A model generated the notes under the pieces. That model worked only from the letters and a program-made list of their open reading frames with translations, did not search any database and had not been told where the DNA came from. A DNA stretch of 64,000 bases. Origin: Spirochaetota bacterium (GTDB taxonomy: Bacteria > Spirochaetota > Brevinematia > Brevinematales > Brevinemataceae). Both the position numbers and the translations under genes were made by a program. Shown here in pieces: positions 53,333 to 62,573 of the stretch. Where the stretch lies: the NCBI GenBank assembly GCA_030154445.1, contig JAGUQW010000007.1, positions 104,552 through 168,551 on the forward strand, written 5' to 3'. Within the stretch, counting starts at the first letter, position 1. Each line of letters opens with the position of its first letter.

Positions 53333-53350
53333 AAATAACATATAATCAAA

Positions 53351-53381
53351 AAAAAACACCCTATTTTTTAGGGTGTTTTTT
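53351..53381. terminator. Bidirectional intrinsic terminator
   Basis: AAAAAACACCCT/AGGGTGTTTTTT, a 12-bp stem with ATTTTTT loop, between the TPR gene and pgsA. Confidence 0.92.
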
Positions 53382-54014
53382 GTGATTAGATTTTATTTGT
53401 CGATAAAGAGCATACGCATAATCCACTCCTGTAATACCTGTAAAGATAGTAACTGAAATGACTAAAAAAGAAGGAAGATTTGCTAAATAGTAATTATTTT
53501 GCCAATAAGTAAGATAATTCTCTTGAGGAATATTAGCAATACTATTCAAATGATAGCTTACTAATAAAAAAAGTAAGACAAATCCACCAATTATCATTTG
53601 CCCTGCTGTTTTTATTTTGGCTAAAAAGGATGTTTTAAAAGAAATATTATATCGTAAAGCATAATTTCTCATTTGAGTGACTAAAAAATCTCGTAATAAA
53701 ATTATCATAAAAGTCCACGCAGGAATTTTTAAATCAGGTATAAAAATAAAAACTAGATATAAGCCCCATATAAGAAATTTATCAACAAGAGGATCCATGT
53801 AGGCTCCCCATTCTGTCATTTGATTTAATTTACGAGCAAAATATCCATCCAAAAAATCAGTACTAGCTGCAAAAATAAAAAAAAAACTTGTCATTAATAA
53901 AGTATTAAAACTATGTGTTCCAAAGATAGGTAACAAAGGAATACAAGCCATAGGAATCATCAAAAATCTAAAAATAGTAATAGTATTGGGAATATTTAAT
54001 ATAAATATAGGCAT
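53361..54014 (-). CDS. pgsA: CDP-diacylglycerol--glycerol-3-phosphate 3-phosphatidyltransferase
   Basis: A membrane enzyme that makes phosphatidylglycerol-phosphate. 217 residues with about five membrane segments. The CDP-alcohol phosphotransferase motif is complete: D-F-L-D-G-Y-F-A-R (about 53-61), then G-A-Y-M-D-P-L-V-D-K (about 69-78). A family-typical N-terminus, N-I-P-N-T-I-T-I-F-R, is seen. The 3' end runs into the terminator stem. It starts one base after the rimO stop, so the two are co-transcribed. Confidence 0.94.
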   Translation of the reverse strand: MPIFILNIPNTITIFRFLMIPMACIPLLPIFGTHSFNTLLMTSFFFIFAASTDFLDGYFARKLNQMTEWGAYMDPLVDKFLIWGLYLVFIFIPDLKIPAWTFMIILLRDFLVTQMRNYALRYNISFKTSFLAKIKTAGQMIIGGFVLLFLLVSYHLNSIANIPQENYLTYWQNNYYLANLPSFLVISVTIFTGITGVDYAYALYRQIKSNHKKHPKK

Positions 54015-54015
54015 A

Positions 54016-55356
54016 TTAAATCTCTTTCACAAAAATAGCATCAAGATCATGATCATCAGAGCCTATTATTTTTACTTCTGCCATTTCTAGTAATTCTATA
54101 TTTATATTTTTTGGAACTTTTACACGAACTATTCCATCAATTTCTGGTGCATCAAATTCAGAACGCATACTCATTGTACACTCTCCATCTTTTTCTTCTG
54201 AGATACCTTCTCCAATACAAATCAAATTCTTCCCAACTAACCTCTTTAATCTTTTGGTAGACACTTGTTGTTGAATAGCAGCCCATTGAGTCACCCTATC
54301 CTGAGCTACAGAATTTGGCACTTGATTATCCATTGTATAAGAACTTGTATCCTCTTCGTGAGAATAAGTAAAAAAACCTACTCTATCAGCCTGAACTTCT
54401 TGAAGAAATTGAGAGATTTGATTGGCATCTTGATCTGTTTCCCCTGGATATCCAGCAATAAAAGAAGTTCTCAATGCAATATTTGAATTTGCAGTTCTTA
54501 TATCACTAAATAATTGTGCCATTGAATCAAAATCACCGTATCTTTTCATTGATTTTAAGACATTAGCTGAAATATGTTGCAAAGGCACATCTATATAATT
54601 ACAAAAAATTGAAGAATTGTTGTATAATTCAGCTAATTCTATTAACATAGGATCAGGAAAAAGATACTGTACTCGAATCCAATCAAATCCTATTGTTTCT
54701 AATTTTTGTAATAATGGAATAAGTGATCGTGTATTGTTAAGATCTGTTCCATAATTAACAGGATCTTGAGTAATTACAATTAATTCTCTAATACCTTGAT
54801 CAAGAAGCATTTTTGCTTCATCCAGAATATCTTGTTCAATACGACTTCTTTGTTTCCCACGCATAATAGGAATAGCACAAAATCCACAAGCTCTATTACA
54901 ACCTTCTCCGATTTTAATCCAAGCATGTTTAAAACCTGAAAACAAAAGAGATCTTTTACTTTGACCAGTATCTTTATATTCACCTTGATCTAGCATAGAT
55001 TTATTTTTACGCTGAATAAAAATATCTTTAATTTTAGAAGGATCTTTTACCCCAATAAACGCATCAATTTCTGGTATTTCTTCTTTCAATTCCTCATGAT
55101 AACGAGCTACCATACATCCAGAAACAACTAAAATTAAATCAGGGTTTTTTCTTTTTAATTCAGCATGATCAAGAATTGCGTTTATAGATTCTTGTTTTGC
55201 AGATTCAATAAATCCACAAGTGTTAACAATCACAGCATCTGCCTCTTCTGGATCAAATACAGCATGATGTTCACCTGTATCAAATAAATGAGCACACATT
55301 TTTTCAGCATCTACCAAAGCTTTGGGGCACCCTAAGGCATCAAAGAATATTTTCAT
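54016..55356 (-). CDS. rimO: Ribosomal protein S12 methylthiotransferase RimO
   Basis: A radical-SAM enzyme that methylthiolates an aspartate of ribosomal protein S12. 446 residues. The N-terminal UPF0004 domain begins with D-A-L-G-C-P-K and has V-N-T-C-G-F-I-E-S-A-K-Q-E-S near 46-59, binding the auxiliary cluster. The radical-SAM motif C-N-R-A-C-G-F-C-A is near 153-161 and a TRAM domain occupies the last about 65 residues. G-C-P-K and the E-G-C-N-R context favour RimO over MiaB. Confidence 0.94.
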   Translation of the reverse strand: MKIFFDALGCPKALVDAEKMCAHLFDTGEHHAVFDPEEADAVIVNTCGFIESAKQESINAILDHAELKRKNPDLILVVSGCMVARYHEELKEEIPEIDAFIGVKDPSKIKDIFIQRKNKSMLDQGEYKDTGQSKRSLLFSGFKHAWIKIGEGCNRACGFCAIPIMRGKQRSRIEQDILDEAKMLLDQGIRELIVITQDPVNYGTDLNNTRSLIPLLQKLETIGFDWIRVQYLFPDPMLIELAELYNNSSIFCNYIDVPLQHISANVLKSMKRYGDFDSMAQLFSDIRTANSNIALRTSFIAGYPGETDQDANQISQFLQEVQADRVGFFTYSHEEDTSSYTMDNQVPNSVAQDRVTQWAAIQQQVSTKRLKRLVGKNLICIGEGISEEKDGECTMSMRSEFDAPEIDGIVRVKVPKNINIELLEMAEVKIIGSDDHDLDAIFVKEI

Positions 55357-55386
55357 ATATTATATAACCTTTCAATTTAAAATAAA

Positions 55387-55415
55387 AATACTCATACTAA
55401 AATAGTATGAGTATT
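55387..55415 (-). terminator. Terminator of the RodZ-like gene
   Basis: AATACTCATACT/AGTATGAGTATT stem around AAAAT, followed on the minus strand by a T-rich run. Confidence 0.75.
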
Positions 55416-55448
55416 AGTGTAATATATTTTATTATGATAGTCAAGATA

Positions 55449-56558
55449 TTATTTAAGTTGAGCTCTATATAATGTAGTATCAGCACCACTTGTTTTTTTA
55501 TAAAAAATCGATTGAGAACTTTCACCAATAGCACCACCACGAATAACATTAGTAAATTCTGAAAATGTAATTACTGCAGCTCCTGCATTACCAAGAGATA
55601 CTTTTGCTCCATCAATAAAACTAAATTTTACAGACTCGCCAACATTTAATATTTTTTGTTGTTCCTCAACAGTATCTGCTTGATATCCAACCCAAATTGA
55701 TCTTGTAGCAGTAATAGTAACATTAAAAATAGCTTTATTATTAACTACCGCTAGTGGTACCGTATTTCTAATAGAATTTATATAAGGTGTTGTATCAAAG
55801 AATGTTGTTTGAATAACATCTTTTTTAAAGTTTATAACCAATTCAATTTTTTTATCTGTAATAGAAATAATTTCTAAAGAAAGATCATTCACACCATTTC
55901 CACTAATATCTGTATGTAAAACATCACCTTTTTTATAAATATACTGATTTTGTTTGATATGAAATTTAATTTTTTTATTTTTCTGTACAATACCAAAAAA
56001 CTCGATTTTTGCGATTTCTTGTTCTTCATCCATAAGTACAATCGTATCTTTCACACCTATAGAAAATTGATTATTTTGAGCTAATTCTATTAGAGAAATA
56101 TTTATAATTGTAGAATTTTGTCTGGTATTATAATCAGAAATCTGTGTATTATTATTTTTTTGAGAAGAAGATATTGATTTCGTGTGAAATACCAAGATTA
56201 CAAAAAATATTAATACTATAGGTATACCAAGCACAAGCCATTTAATATATTTTTTTGTATTTTGAGTAGTACTATGTAAATTATAAAAAACCTCTAAAGG
56301 AGCTTCTTGTTCTTTACTAATAGCTCTTTTGTACATAGAAAGTACCAGTTCTTTATCTAATTCAAGCATTTCAATATAAGACGATAAAAAACCTATAACG
56401 TACATTTCTGCAGGAAAAAAACCATACTCATCTTTTTCTAAAGCTTCTATATATTTTTTTGCAATATTTGTTTCTATAGCGGCTTCATCAATAGAGAGAC
56501 CTCTTTGTTCTCTTTCATTTTTTAAATATTGACCTAGTGAAATTTTTGGGTATTCCAT
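55449..56558 (-). CDS. RodZ-like membrane protein with N-terminal HTH
   Basis: 369 residues from the ATG at 56558, chosen for the GAGG six bases upstream. Xre/HTH_25-type domain (L-G-Q-Y-L-K-N-E-R-E-Q-R-G-L-S-I-D-E-A-A) at about 6-25, extending to about 75. One membrane segment is at about 108-130 and the C-terminal periplasmic region is beta-rich with a DUF4115-like end. This is the RodZ plan; RodZ links MreB to the wall machinery and sets cell shape. The middle region (about 150-270) is longer than in many RodZ proteins. Confidence 0.75.
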   Translation of the reverse strand: MEYPKISLGQYLKNEREQRGLSIDEAAIETNIAKKYIEALEKDEYGFFPAEMYVIGFLSSYIEMLELDKELVLSMYKRAISKEQEAPLEVFYNLHSTTQNTKKYIKWLVLGIPIVLIFFVILVFHTKSISSSQKNNNTQISDYNTRQNSTIINISLIELAQNNQFSIGVKDTIVLMDEEQEIAKIEFFGIVQKNKKIKFHIKQNQYIYKKGDVLHTDISGNGVNDLSLEIISITDKKIELVINFKKDVIQTTFFDTTPYINSIRNTVPLAVVNNKAIFNVTITATRSIWVGYQADTVEEQQKILNVGESVKFSFIDGAKVSLGNAGAAVITFSEFTNVIRGGAIGESSQSIFYKKTSGADTTLYRAQLK

Positions 56559-56591
56559 ATGTATCCTCATTAACATTCAAATGTATTATAT

Positions 56592-56620
56592 ATAATATCA
56601 GATATCTATGATACTGTCAA
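56592..56620 (-). promoter_or_regulatory. Sigma-70-like promoter for the RodZ-like gene
   Basis: On the minus strand, TTGACA (56615-56620) and TATTAT (56592-56597), 17-base spacer. Confidence 0.7.
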
Positions 56621-56721
56621 CTTTTAAAATATAATATTTTTATCGACTATTTAATAAAAAACACTAGTATTAAAATTATAAATATACTATACTATTAATG
56701 TTATCTGACAGGAGTTTTTCT

Positions 56722-57228
56722 ATGCATTATATTATTATATTTACTGTACTACTATTGACCACTTTTTGTGACAAAAAACAATCTACCCCCTTAGATGAAT
56801 CTATACTAAAATATTCTGATTCCACATCTATTCCTACATTTACTGATAGTATATCTATTTCAAGTACTGGAACTCCCAAGACTTCCTCTCAAGAAATAGA
56901 TATGATGATTTCTAATTTGATTGATTTTAAACTCGGCGATGAAATTTCTCTTGATAGCCCAAAAAAGTTCTTACAAATCTCTATTCTCTTTACATTATCA
57001 CAAAACTCTAATTATTATATTATTTCTCAGAAAAAAAACACTACAGATGAAGATGTCAATGCCTATATGAACAAAAAAAGAGAAGATTTTTATACATCTC
57101 TTGGAATTTCTGAAACTGAATATATTCAATACGGAATTACTCATTCCAAAAACATTCAAGAATTTCTTGCAACTACTAATAATATCAACGAGTTATACGA
57201 AATAATTCAAGCCCATGTTGTGGATTAA
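56722..57228 (+). CDS. Lipoprotein, unknown
   Basis: 168 residues from the ATG at 56722, which has CAGGAG upstream; an eight-codon longer frame has no ribosome site. The signal ends L-L-T-T-F-C, a lipobox, followed by a S/T/D-rich linker (about 20-60) and a helical C-terminal domain (about 62-168). No family is recognised. It precedes the ExbD-TonB pair by about 110 bp. Confidence 0.7.
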   Translation: MHYIIIFTVLLLTTFCDKKQSTPLDESILKYSDSTSIPTFTDSISISSTGTPKTSSQEIDMMISNLIDFKLGDEISLDSPKKFLQISILFTLSQNSNYYIISQKKNTTDEDVNAYMNKKREDFYTSLGISETEYIQYGITHSKNIQEFLATTNNINELYEIIQAHVVD

Positions 57229-57275
57229 TATTTAATTTCAATTCAATTTTTTTAAAATAATATTCAATCTATTTC

Positions 57276-57304
57276 TTGATAAAAATTCAATTTTATCTTA
57301 TTAT
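57276..57304 (+). promoter_or_regulatory. Sigma-70-like promoter for the exbD-tonB pair
   Basis: TTGATA (57276-57281) and TATTAT (57299-57304), 17-base spacer, with a GAAGGA ribosome site before the ATG at 57337. Confidence 0.55.
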
Positions 57305-57336
57305 ATATAATCAAAAATAAAATTGAAGGAATATAG

Positions 57337-57744
57337 ATGTTTTCTAAATATAAAAAAAAACACACTATATCAGCTGATATAAGTATGACCCCTATGATTG
57401 ATATTATTTTTCAATTATTAACATTTTTTATGATTACTTCTACTTTTATCCAAACTTCCTCTCTTAATATTGATCTTCCTGAAGCAAAAACCTCTGACAG
57501 TATTCAAGATCAACAAAACACTATTACCCTATACAAAAATAACTCTATCACATGGAACGAACAAGAAATATCTATTACAGATCTTCCTCAAAAATTATTA
57601 GAATTATCACAACAAAATCCTGACGCAACACTTGTTATACAAGGAGATGAGGGAATTTCTTATGGTAATTTAATAGAGATTATGGATCAAGCTCGTGGGG
57701 CTGGTCTAAACAAGCTAAGTCTTGCTACTATACTAAAAAAATAG
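57337..57744 (+). CDS. ExbD/TolR-family biopolymer transport protein
   Basis: 135 residues with one membrane segment (about 24-42) carrying the proton-channel aspartate in P-M-I-D-I-I-F-Q-L-L, then a periplasmic domain with V-I-Q-G-D near 103. It converts proton-motive force, with an ExbB/TolQ partner, into motion of TonB/TolA. No exbB gene adjoins it, so the partner must be elsewhere. Followed after eight bases by the TonB-like gene. Confidence 0.92.
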   Translation: MFSKYKKKHTISADISMTPMIDIIFQLLTFFMITSTFIQTSSLNIDLPEAKTSDSIQDQQNTITLYKNNSITWNEQEISITDLPQKLLELSQQNPDATLVIQGDEGISYGNLIEIMDQARGAGLNKLSLATILKK

Positions 57745-57752
57745 GAGTAATC

Positions 57753-58562
57753 ATGACTTTGCCTCGCCCTCAACAATATTCTCCATTATCATTATTTCTC
57801 ACGATCTCTTTAGGTATTCATTTTATAGCTTTAGTTACTTTCAGTGTTTTTTCTCCAAAATTTATTAAAATAAAAAATACTAATATTTCTATTCAAATTA
57901 ATGATATACAAAACCAAATATCATCACCTTTACAAGAAATACCAACTCCTATTATTCCTCAAACAAAACCTACCATTCCTAAAAAAGTTGCTCAAACTCC
58001 TGTTCAAACAAAACCTACCATTCCTAAAAAAGTTGCTCAAACTCCTATTCAAACAAAACCTACCATTCCTAAAAAAGTTGCTCAAACTCCTGTTCAAACA
58101 CAAATTCCAGTTCTTGAAGTCCCCACCCCTGAGTTAGTTCAAATTATACAAAGTGATACTGTGGAGTCTATTCCTAACCCAACACAACAATTAGTAGATA
58201 AAACAAAAGATATAAGTGATACATTAGATAATTTATTAAATCAAAAAACTCAGAAAAAAGCGTCTTCTGATGTTTTAGCAGATGCTCAATGGTCTGGAAC
58301 TCCTAGAAAAACTCTATTATTTCCAAATCTTATAGCTAGTATACCACAACAATATAAATCTCGTGGTTATGGGTTCTCTATAACTGCTAAAATCACTTTC
58401 AGTCCTCAAGGTTGGGTATCAGCTGTAGAATTATTAAGAACTTCAGGAGATCCTCGTATAGATAGTATCTTCCGTACAGAATTACGTAAAATTCGTATAG
58501 AACCTAGTTCAAAAACGAGTTATGATACGATCACCAAAACTTTTACTATTTCTGTTAAATAA
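57753..58562 (+). CDS. TonB-family energy-transducing protein
   Basis: 269 residues. N-terminal membrane anchor (about 13-33), a proline/lysine-rich periplasmic spacer containing three 15-residue units (T-K-P-T-I-P-K-K-V-A-Q-T-P-V/I-Q, about 70-115), and a C-terminal TonB/TolA-like fold (about 185-269) with the typical I-T-F-S-P-Q-G-W-V-S-A-V-E-L-L-R-T-S-G-D-P-R-I-D. It transmits energy from the ExbD complex to outer-membrane receptors. It also supports the two-membrane interpretation of the cell. Confidence 0.87.
   Translation: MTLPRPQQYSPLSLFLTISLGIHFIALVTFSVFSPKFIKIKNTNISIQINDIQNQISSPLQEIPTPIIPQTKPTIPKKVAQTPVQTKPTIPKKVAQTPIQTKPTIPKKVAQTPVQTQIPVLEVPTPELVQIIQSDTVESIPNPTQQLVDKTKDISDTLDNLLNQKTQKKASSDVLADAQWSGTPRKTLLFPNLIASIPQQYKSRGYGFSITAKITFSPQGWVSAVELLRTSGDPRIDSIFRTELRKIRIEPSSKTSYDTITKTFTISVK
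57960..58094. repeat. Three 45-bp tandem repeats in the TonB-like gene
   Basis: Copies start at 57960, 58005 and 58050 and differ by one base. Each encodes 15 residues of the proline/lysine spacer. Confidence 0.95.
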
Positions 58563-58586
58563 TTTTTCTAGTTAAAGGACTTTTTT

Positions 58587-61500
58587 ATGCAATTTATCCT
58601 TGGTAATTTTGGATCAGGAAAAACAACACTTATTATCCAACAAATTATTAATCTTATCGAATTGAATCAACAATTCTTAATAATTGTTCCTTCTCGTAGA
58701 CATAAAGATCAATTACTTTTAGAATTATTAAAACAAAAATCTGGTCTTATTGGTTTACCCATCTTCACTTTAACAGAATTTCAAAAAAAACTAATAGAAC
58801 ATTTATTTCCTATCCCTATTGAAAGGCCTCAAACTATTAGTAATTTTGAAAAATTTCTTATTATTTCTTCTATTATTACTCAAAATACTGATAAATTTCA
58901 AAAGTTTCAAAATATTCAACAAAGACCAGAAATGATTAAAATGATTTATCGACTGATTCATTCATTGAGAGACAAAGATATTGAAACACTAAAATCATCT
59001 CTAGAATTAGCAGACAAAATTCATGATATACAATTAATTCTATCTCAATATCAACAAATTTTAATAGAAAAAAATATGGGTGATAACAAATTTGAAATAG
59101 ATCTTATTTGTCAAAATATTTCAAAAATTTCTCCAGATTTTTTTGCAGATTATATATTTATTGATGGATTTGTAGATTATACAGCTACTCAATTCAAATT
59201 AATTGAACACATCTCTCAATTTATAGAAACTCATAAAAAACAAATTAATATTAGTTTGACTAATATTAATCATCATATTTGTCAACAAACTATTCTTCAT
59301 TTCAAATCTATCTTTCCTTACGCTGAATGTATATATTTGGAAGAAAAATTAGAAAGTAGTCTTCTAGCAAATTCTTTTTTAGAAAATACACAAATACCAA
59401 AAAACTCTTTAGATATCTACGAAATACAAGCTTTTGGTAAAAATAAAGAAATTGAATATGTAACAAATCAAATCAAAAAATTATGTCTTATTAATTCTCA
59501 AAAATTAGAAGATATTTTAATTATAACAGATCAACAAGATACTTATGCCCCTCTACTCACTTCCGCCCTTCGAAAAGCAAATATTCCTTTTGGCTTTGGA
59601 AAAGATGACAAATTATCCAGTAATCCTCTCATTATTTTTATCAAGCGTTGTCTCAAAATTATGACTCAAGAACTAGATCATGAATATATTGAATTTTTTG
59701 CACAATCCAACTATATCCAAAATTCTATTAGAATAACCTTAGGTAAAGCTCCAGAATTAATTCCTTTAGCAATTCAAGGAAAAGAATTGGCATGGAAAAA
59801 TGGATTCCAACGTCAAAAAGATCTATTAAAGGATGAAGATAACACTATATCCAAAAATGAATTAGAATGTTTAGAAAATACTATTCTATCATTATGTAAC
59901 AAGCTATTTTCTTTAGATCCTTATAAAAATTACACAATAACTACCCATATTAATACCCTTATTGATTTATTAGAATTTTTAGGCGTACAAGCCAGCTTAT
60001 CACAAACTCACTCCTTAATAAAGCACAAAAATATTATTGATATCTCTATAGCCAAGGATTATTCAGCCTTATTAAAATTAAAAGAAATTTTGCAAGATTT
60101 ACGAAAATCTCTTGAAAATATAGGACATAAGGAACTCAATTCTATATCATTTTTATTTTTCTTTGGAATTATTACAGAGGAGACTCGTTATAGAAGTGAA
60201 ATTCCTCAAAAAAATATTCTTAGAATTCTTAATTCAAAAGATAGTCGTGGTATCTTTGCTAAATCTATTTTTATTCTAGGATTAAATGAGGGTGAATTTC
60301 CCGTAATTCCTAAATTTGAATTATTTGATAATTTTGATAGAAATCAACTAAATATTTTATCTCACAAAATATTAGGACTTTCTTTATGGCGTACAGATAC
60401 TGACTATTTCGATGAACAACAACTATCTTTTGCAACGGCATTGACAAGATCCACAGAAAAAATATTTTTCTCTCGAACTCCTGTTAATGAAAGAGGTAGT
60501 TATTTTAATATTTCTCATTTTTTACGCCGTATTTTAGAAAAAAATATACAGATCACTCATTTACCAAAAACTATCACCCCTATGATAAAAGGGCAAAATC
60601 CTATGATTTTTTCAAAAAAACATAGTGCTGAAGAATATTTTGAATTGACATCCTTATCTCTCTTCAAGACAAATAATAATTCCTCACATGATACAGTAGC
60701 ATCTTTTGAATATACACAAAATATCGATAAGGCTAATAAAAATTTTGATATTCAAAAATTACCAGATAATCATTTATTAGCATATTTTGGATATATTCCT
60801 ACAGTTACAAAAGTAACCCAAAAATATTCAGCCGATATCGTCTATGTTTCGCCTACTCGTTTAGAAAAACTAGGACGCTGTCGTTATCAAGGTCTTTGGC
60901 AAGATTTTTGGAAATTAAAAGCTCACAAATTACCTGTTTACAAACCAGAAGCTGCTGATTATGGAAATTTATACCATAATGTGCTAGAATTATACATCAA
61001 AAAAAACATAGATAATATAGATTCTTCTATTTTTGACGAGTCTCTATTACACAAATATCTAGATCAATGTATAGTAGATACACCTCAAGAAAATGTATTC
61101 AAAATTGATTATAATTATATTTATACTATTTTAAAAGAATATATTATTTCTATAGAACCTACGTTTAGAGATCAAGAAAAACCTGTTTATTTTGAGTTAT
61201 CATCAGGATCTAATGAACTATCTTATCAAACAGTATCATTAAATAATAATAAATCTTTAAATGTTTTTAGTAGAATAGATAGAGTGAATTTCAATACACT
61301 AAATAATAATTATTCTATTATTGATTACAAAAAAAGTGATCTATCATCTTATAAATCATACCAAAAAACACCCTTCAATCTTTTTCAAGGATTTCTGTAT
61401 AGTGAGCTATTAAGAAACAATAATAAAGGACCTATCAGTGCTATTTCTTATATATTTTTAGAAAAATCAACTGTTTTCCAAGAATTTCCTGGAGGATCTT

Positions 61501-61754
61501 CTAAAAAAGCTGTCTATGAATCTATCCATGATATGCAACATTTCAAATGTGTAGAAATAACAAGATTGCTTACTTTATTAGAGGAAGGAAACTTTTCTCC
61601 TTTTACTTCAGACTCAGATATTGGTATTGAATTGACAGATTTATTTATTGACAAATTTGGAGAAAAATTTCCAAGAGAAAATGATACGAAATGTTCTTAT
61701 TGTGATGTACAAAAATTATGTCTTAGACAACAAAAAAAAATCAGAGCCTTTTAG
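58587..61754 (+). CDS. AddB-like helicase/nuclease subunit with Fe-S cysteines
   Basis: 1055 residues. N-terminal P-loop G-N-F-G-S-G-K-T-T (6-14), a degenerate helicase body, and a C-terminal PD-(D/E)XK nuclease with I-I-D-Y-K-K-S (about 911-917) and N-L-Y-H-N-V-L-E (about 794). The four cysteines that clamp the nuclease via a 4Fe-4S cluster are visible: one in G-R-C-R-Y (about 768) and three in C-S-Y-C-x5-C near the end. This is the plan of AddB, which works with AddA in double-strand-break resection. No addA gene is adjacent. Exact subfamily is uncertain. Confidence 0.85.
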   Translation: MQFILGNFGSGKTTLIIQQIINLIELNQQFLIIVPSRRHKDQLLLELLKQKSGLIGLPIFTLTEFQKKLIEHLFPIPIERPQTISNFEKFLIISSIITQNTDKFQKFQNIQQRPEMIKMIYRLIHSLRDKDIETLKSSLELADKIHDIQLILSQYQQILIEKNMGDNKFEIDLICQNISKISPDFFADYIFIDGFVDYTATQFKLIEHISQFIETHKKQINISLTNINHHICQQTILHFKSIFPYAECIYLEEKLESSLLANSFLENTQIPKNSLDIYEIQAFGKNKEIEYVTNQIKKLCLINSQKLEDILIITDQQDTYAPLLTSALRKANIPFGFGKDDKLSSNPLIIFIKRCLKIMTQELDHEYIEFFAQSNYIQNSIRITLGKAPELIPLAIQGKELAWKNGFQRQKDLLKDEDNTISKNELECLENTILSLCNKLFSLDPYKNYTITTHINTLIDLLEFLGVQASLSQTHSLIKHKNIIDISIAKDYSALLKLKEILQDLRKSLENIGHKELNSISFLFFFGIITEETRYRSEIPQKNILRILNSKDSRGIFAKSIFILGLNEGEFPVIPKFELFDNFDRNQLNILSHKILGLSLWRTDTDYFDEQQLSFATALTRSTEKIFFSRTPVNERGSYFNISHFLRRILEKNIQITHLPKTITPMIKGQNPMIFSKKHSAEEYFELTSLSLFKTNNNSSHDTVASFEYTQNIDKANKNFDIQKLPDNHLLAYFGYIPTVTKVTQKYSADIVYVSPTRLEKLGRCRYQGLWQDFWKLKAHKLPVYKPEAADYGNLYHNVLELYIKKNIDNIDSSIFDESLLHKYLDQCIVDTPQENVFKIDYNYIYTILKEYIISIEPTFRDQEKPVYFELSSGSNELSYQTVSLNNNKSLNVFSRIDRVNFNTLNNNYSIIDYKKSDLSSYKSYQKTPFNLFQGFLYSELLRNNNKGPISAISYIFLEKSTVFQEFPGGSSKKAVYESIHDMQHFKCVEITRLLTLLEEGNFSPFTSDSDIGIELTDLFIDKFGEKFPRENDTKCSYCDVQKLCLRQQKKIRAF

Positions 61755-61767
61755 CTCTAATTTTTTA
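61743..61767 (+). terminator. Weak terminator overlapping the end of the AddB-like gene
   Basis: AGAGC/GCTCT stem around a loop that contains the stop codon, followed by AATTTTTT. Confidence 0.5.
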
Positions 61768-61792
61768 TTATAAACTTATTTAAAATTAAGAT

Positions 61793-62542
61793 TTATTTGG
61801 AGATCAGTCCTAATTTTTCAGCAATCATATCAATATCATCTCTTAAAACAAGATCTGCTAAATTATCATATTTAGTAGGCATAGCATTAATAATAACTAA
61901 TTTAGTATTATCCTTACAATATTCAGGCAAACCTGCTACAGGATAGACAGTTAATGAGGTTCCCATCACTAAAATAAGATCAGCACGCTGAACCTCTGTT
62001 AATGCTTTTTCCAAATCTTTAACATGCTCTCCAAAAAAAATCACATCAGGCTTCATCAAGCCATGACATTCTGTACAGATTACGCCTTCTCCACTAGCGA
62101 TTTTTGTATCAGAAAGATCAGCTGTATTCAAACGATGGTGCATAGTATTGACACAAACATATTCTCTCACATGTCCATGTACTTCAATAATATTTTTATT
62201 ACCTGTTTTAGTATGTAAACCATCAATATTTTGAGTAATAATACTTTTTAATTTGCCCATTTCTTCCAATTTTTTAAGCATTCTATGCCCTTTAGTTGGT
62301 TGAGCGTTTTTTATTTGAGGATATAATTTAGCAAAAAAACGACCAAAAATAGTAGGATCTTCTTTAAATACATTGATATCAAAGACTCTTTCTCCATCAA
62401 TAGAAGGGTCAGCATAGATACCTTTAGGACTACGAAAATCTGAAATTCCTGCAGATGTAGATATTCCAGCACCAGTTAAAGCTACAATATTATTTGCCTT
62501 TAAGAGCATATCCATTAGTTTGTCATAATTTGTTAATTGCAT
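61793..62542 (-). CDS. NAD-dependent protein deacylase, Sir2 family
   Basis: 249 residues. Sirtuins remove acyl groups from lysines using NAD+. Seen: G-A-G-I-S-T-S-A-G-I-S-D-F-R-S (about 22-36), T-Q-N-I-D-G-L-H (about 117-124), and the catalytic histidine in V-H-G-H (about 139). In the zinc module only the second cysteine pair, C-T-E-C, is normal. The first pair is reduced to a single C (Y-V-C-V-N-T-M-H-H), so histidine may substitute or zinc may be absent. A short gap separates it from tyrS on the same strand. Confidence 0.92.
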   Translation of the reverse strand: MQLTNYDKLMDMLLKANNIVALTGAGISTSAGISDFRSPKGIYADPSIDGERVFDINVFKEDPTIFGRFFAKLYPQIKNAQPTKGHRMLKKLEEMGKLKSIITQNIDGLHTKTGNKNIIEVHGHVREYVCVNTMHHRLNTADLSDTKIASGEGVICTECHGLMKPDVIFFGEHVKDLEKALTEVQRADLILVMGTSLTVYPVAGLPEYCKDNTKLVIINAMPTKYDNLADLVLRDDIDMIAEKLGLISK

Positions 62543-62573
62543 AATTTCCTCTAATTGATAAATTTAAATATTG

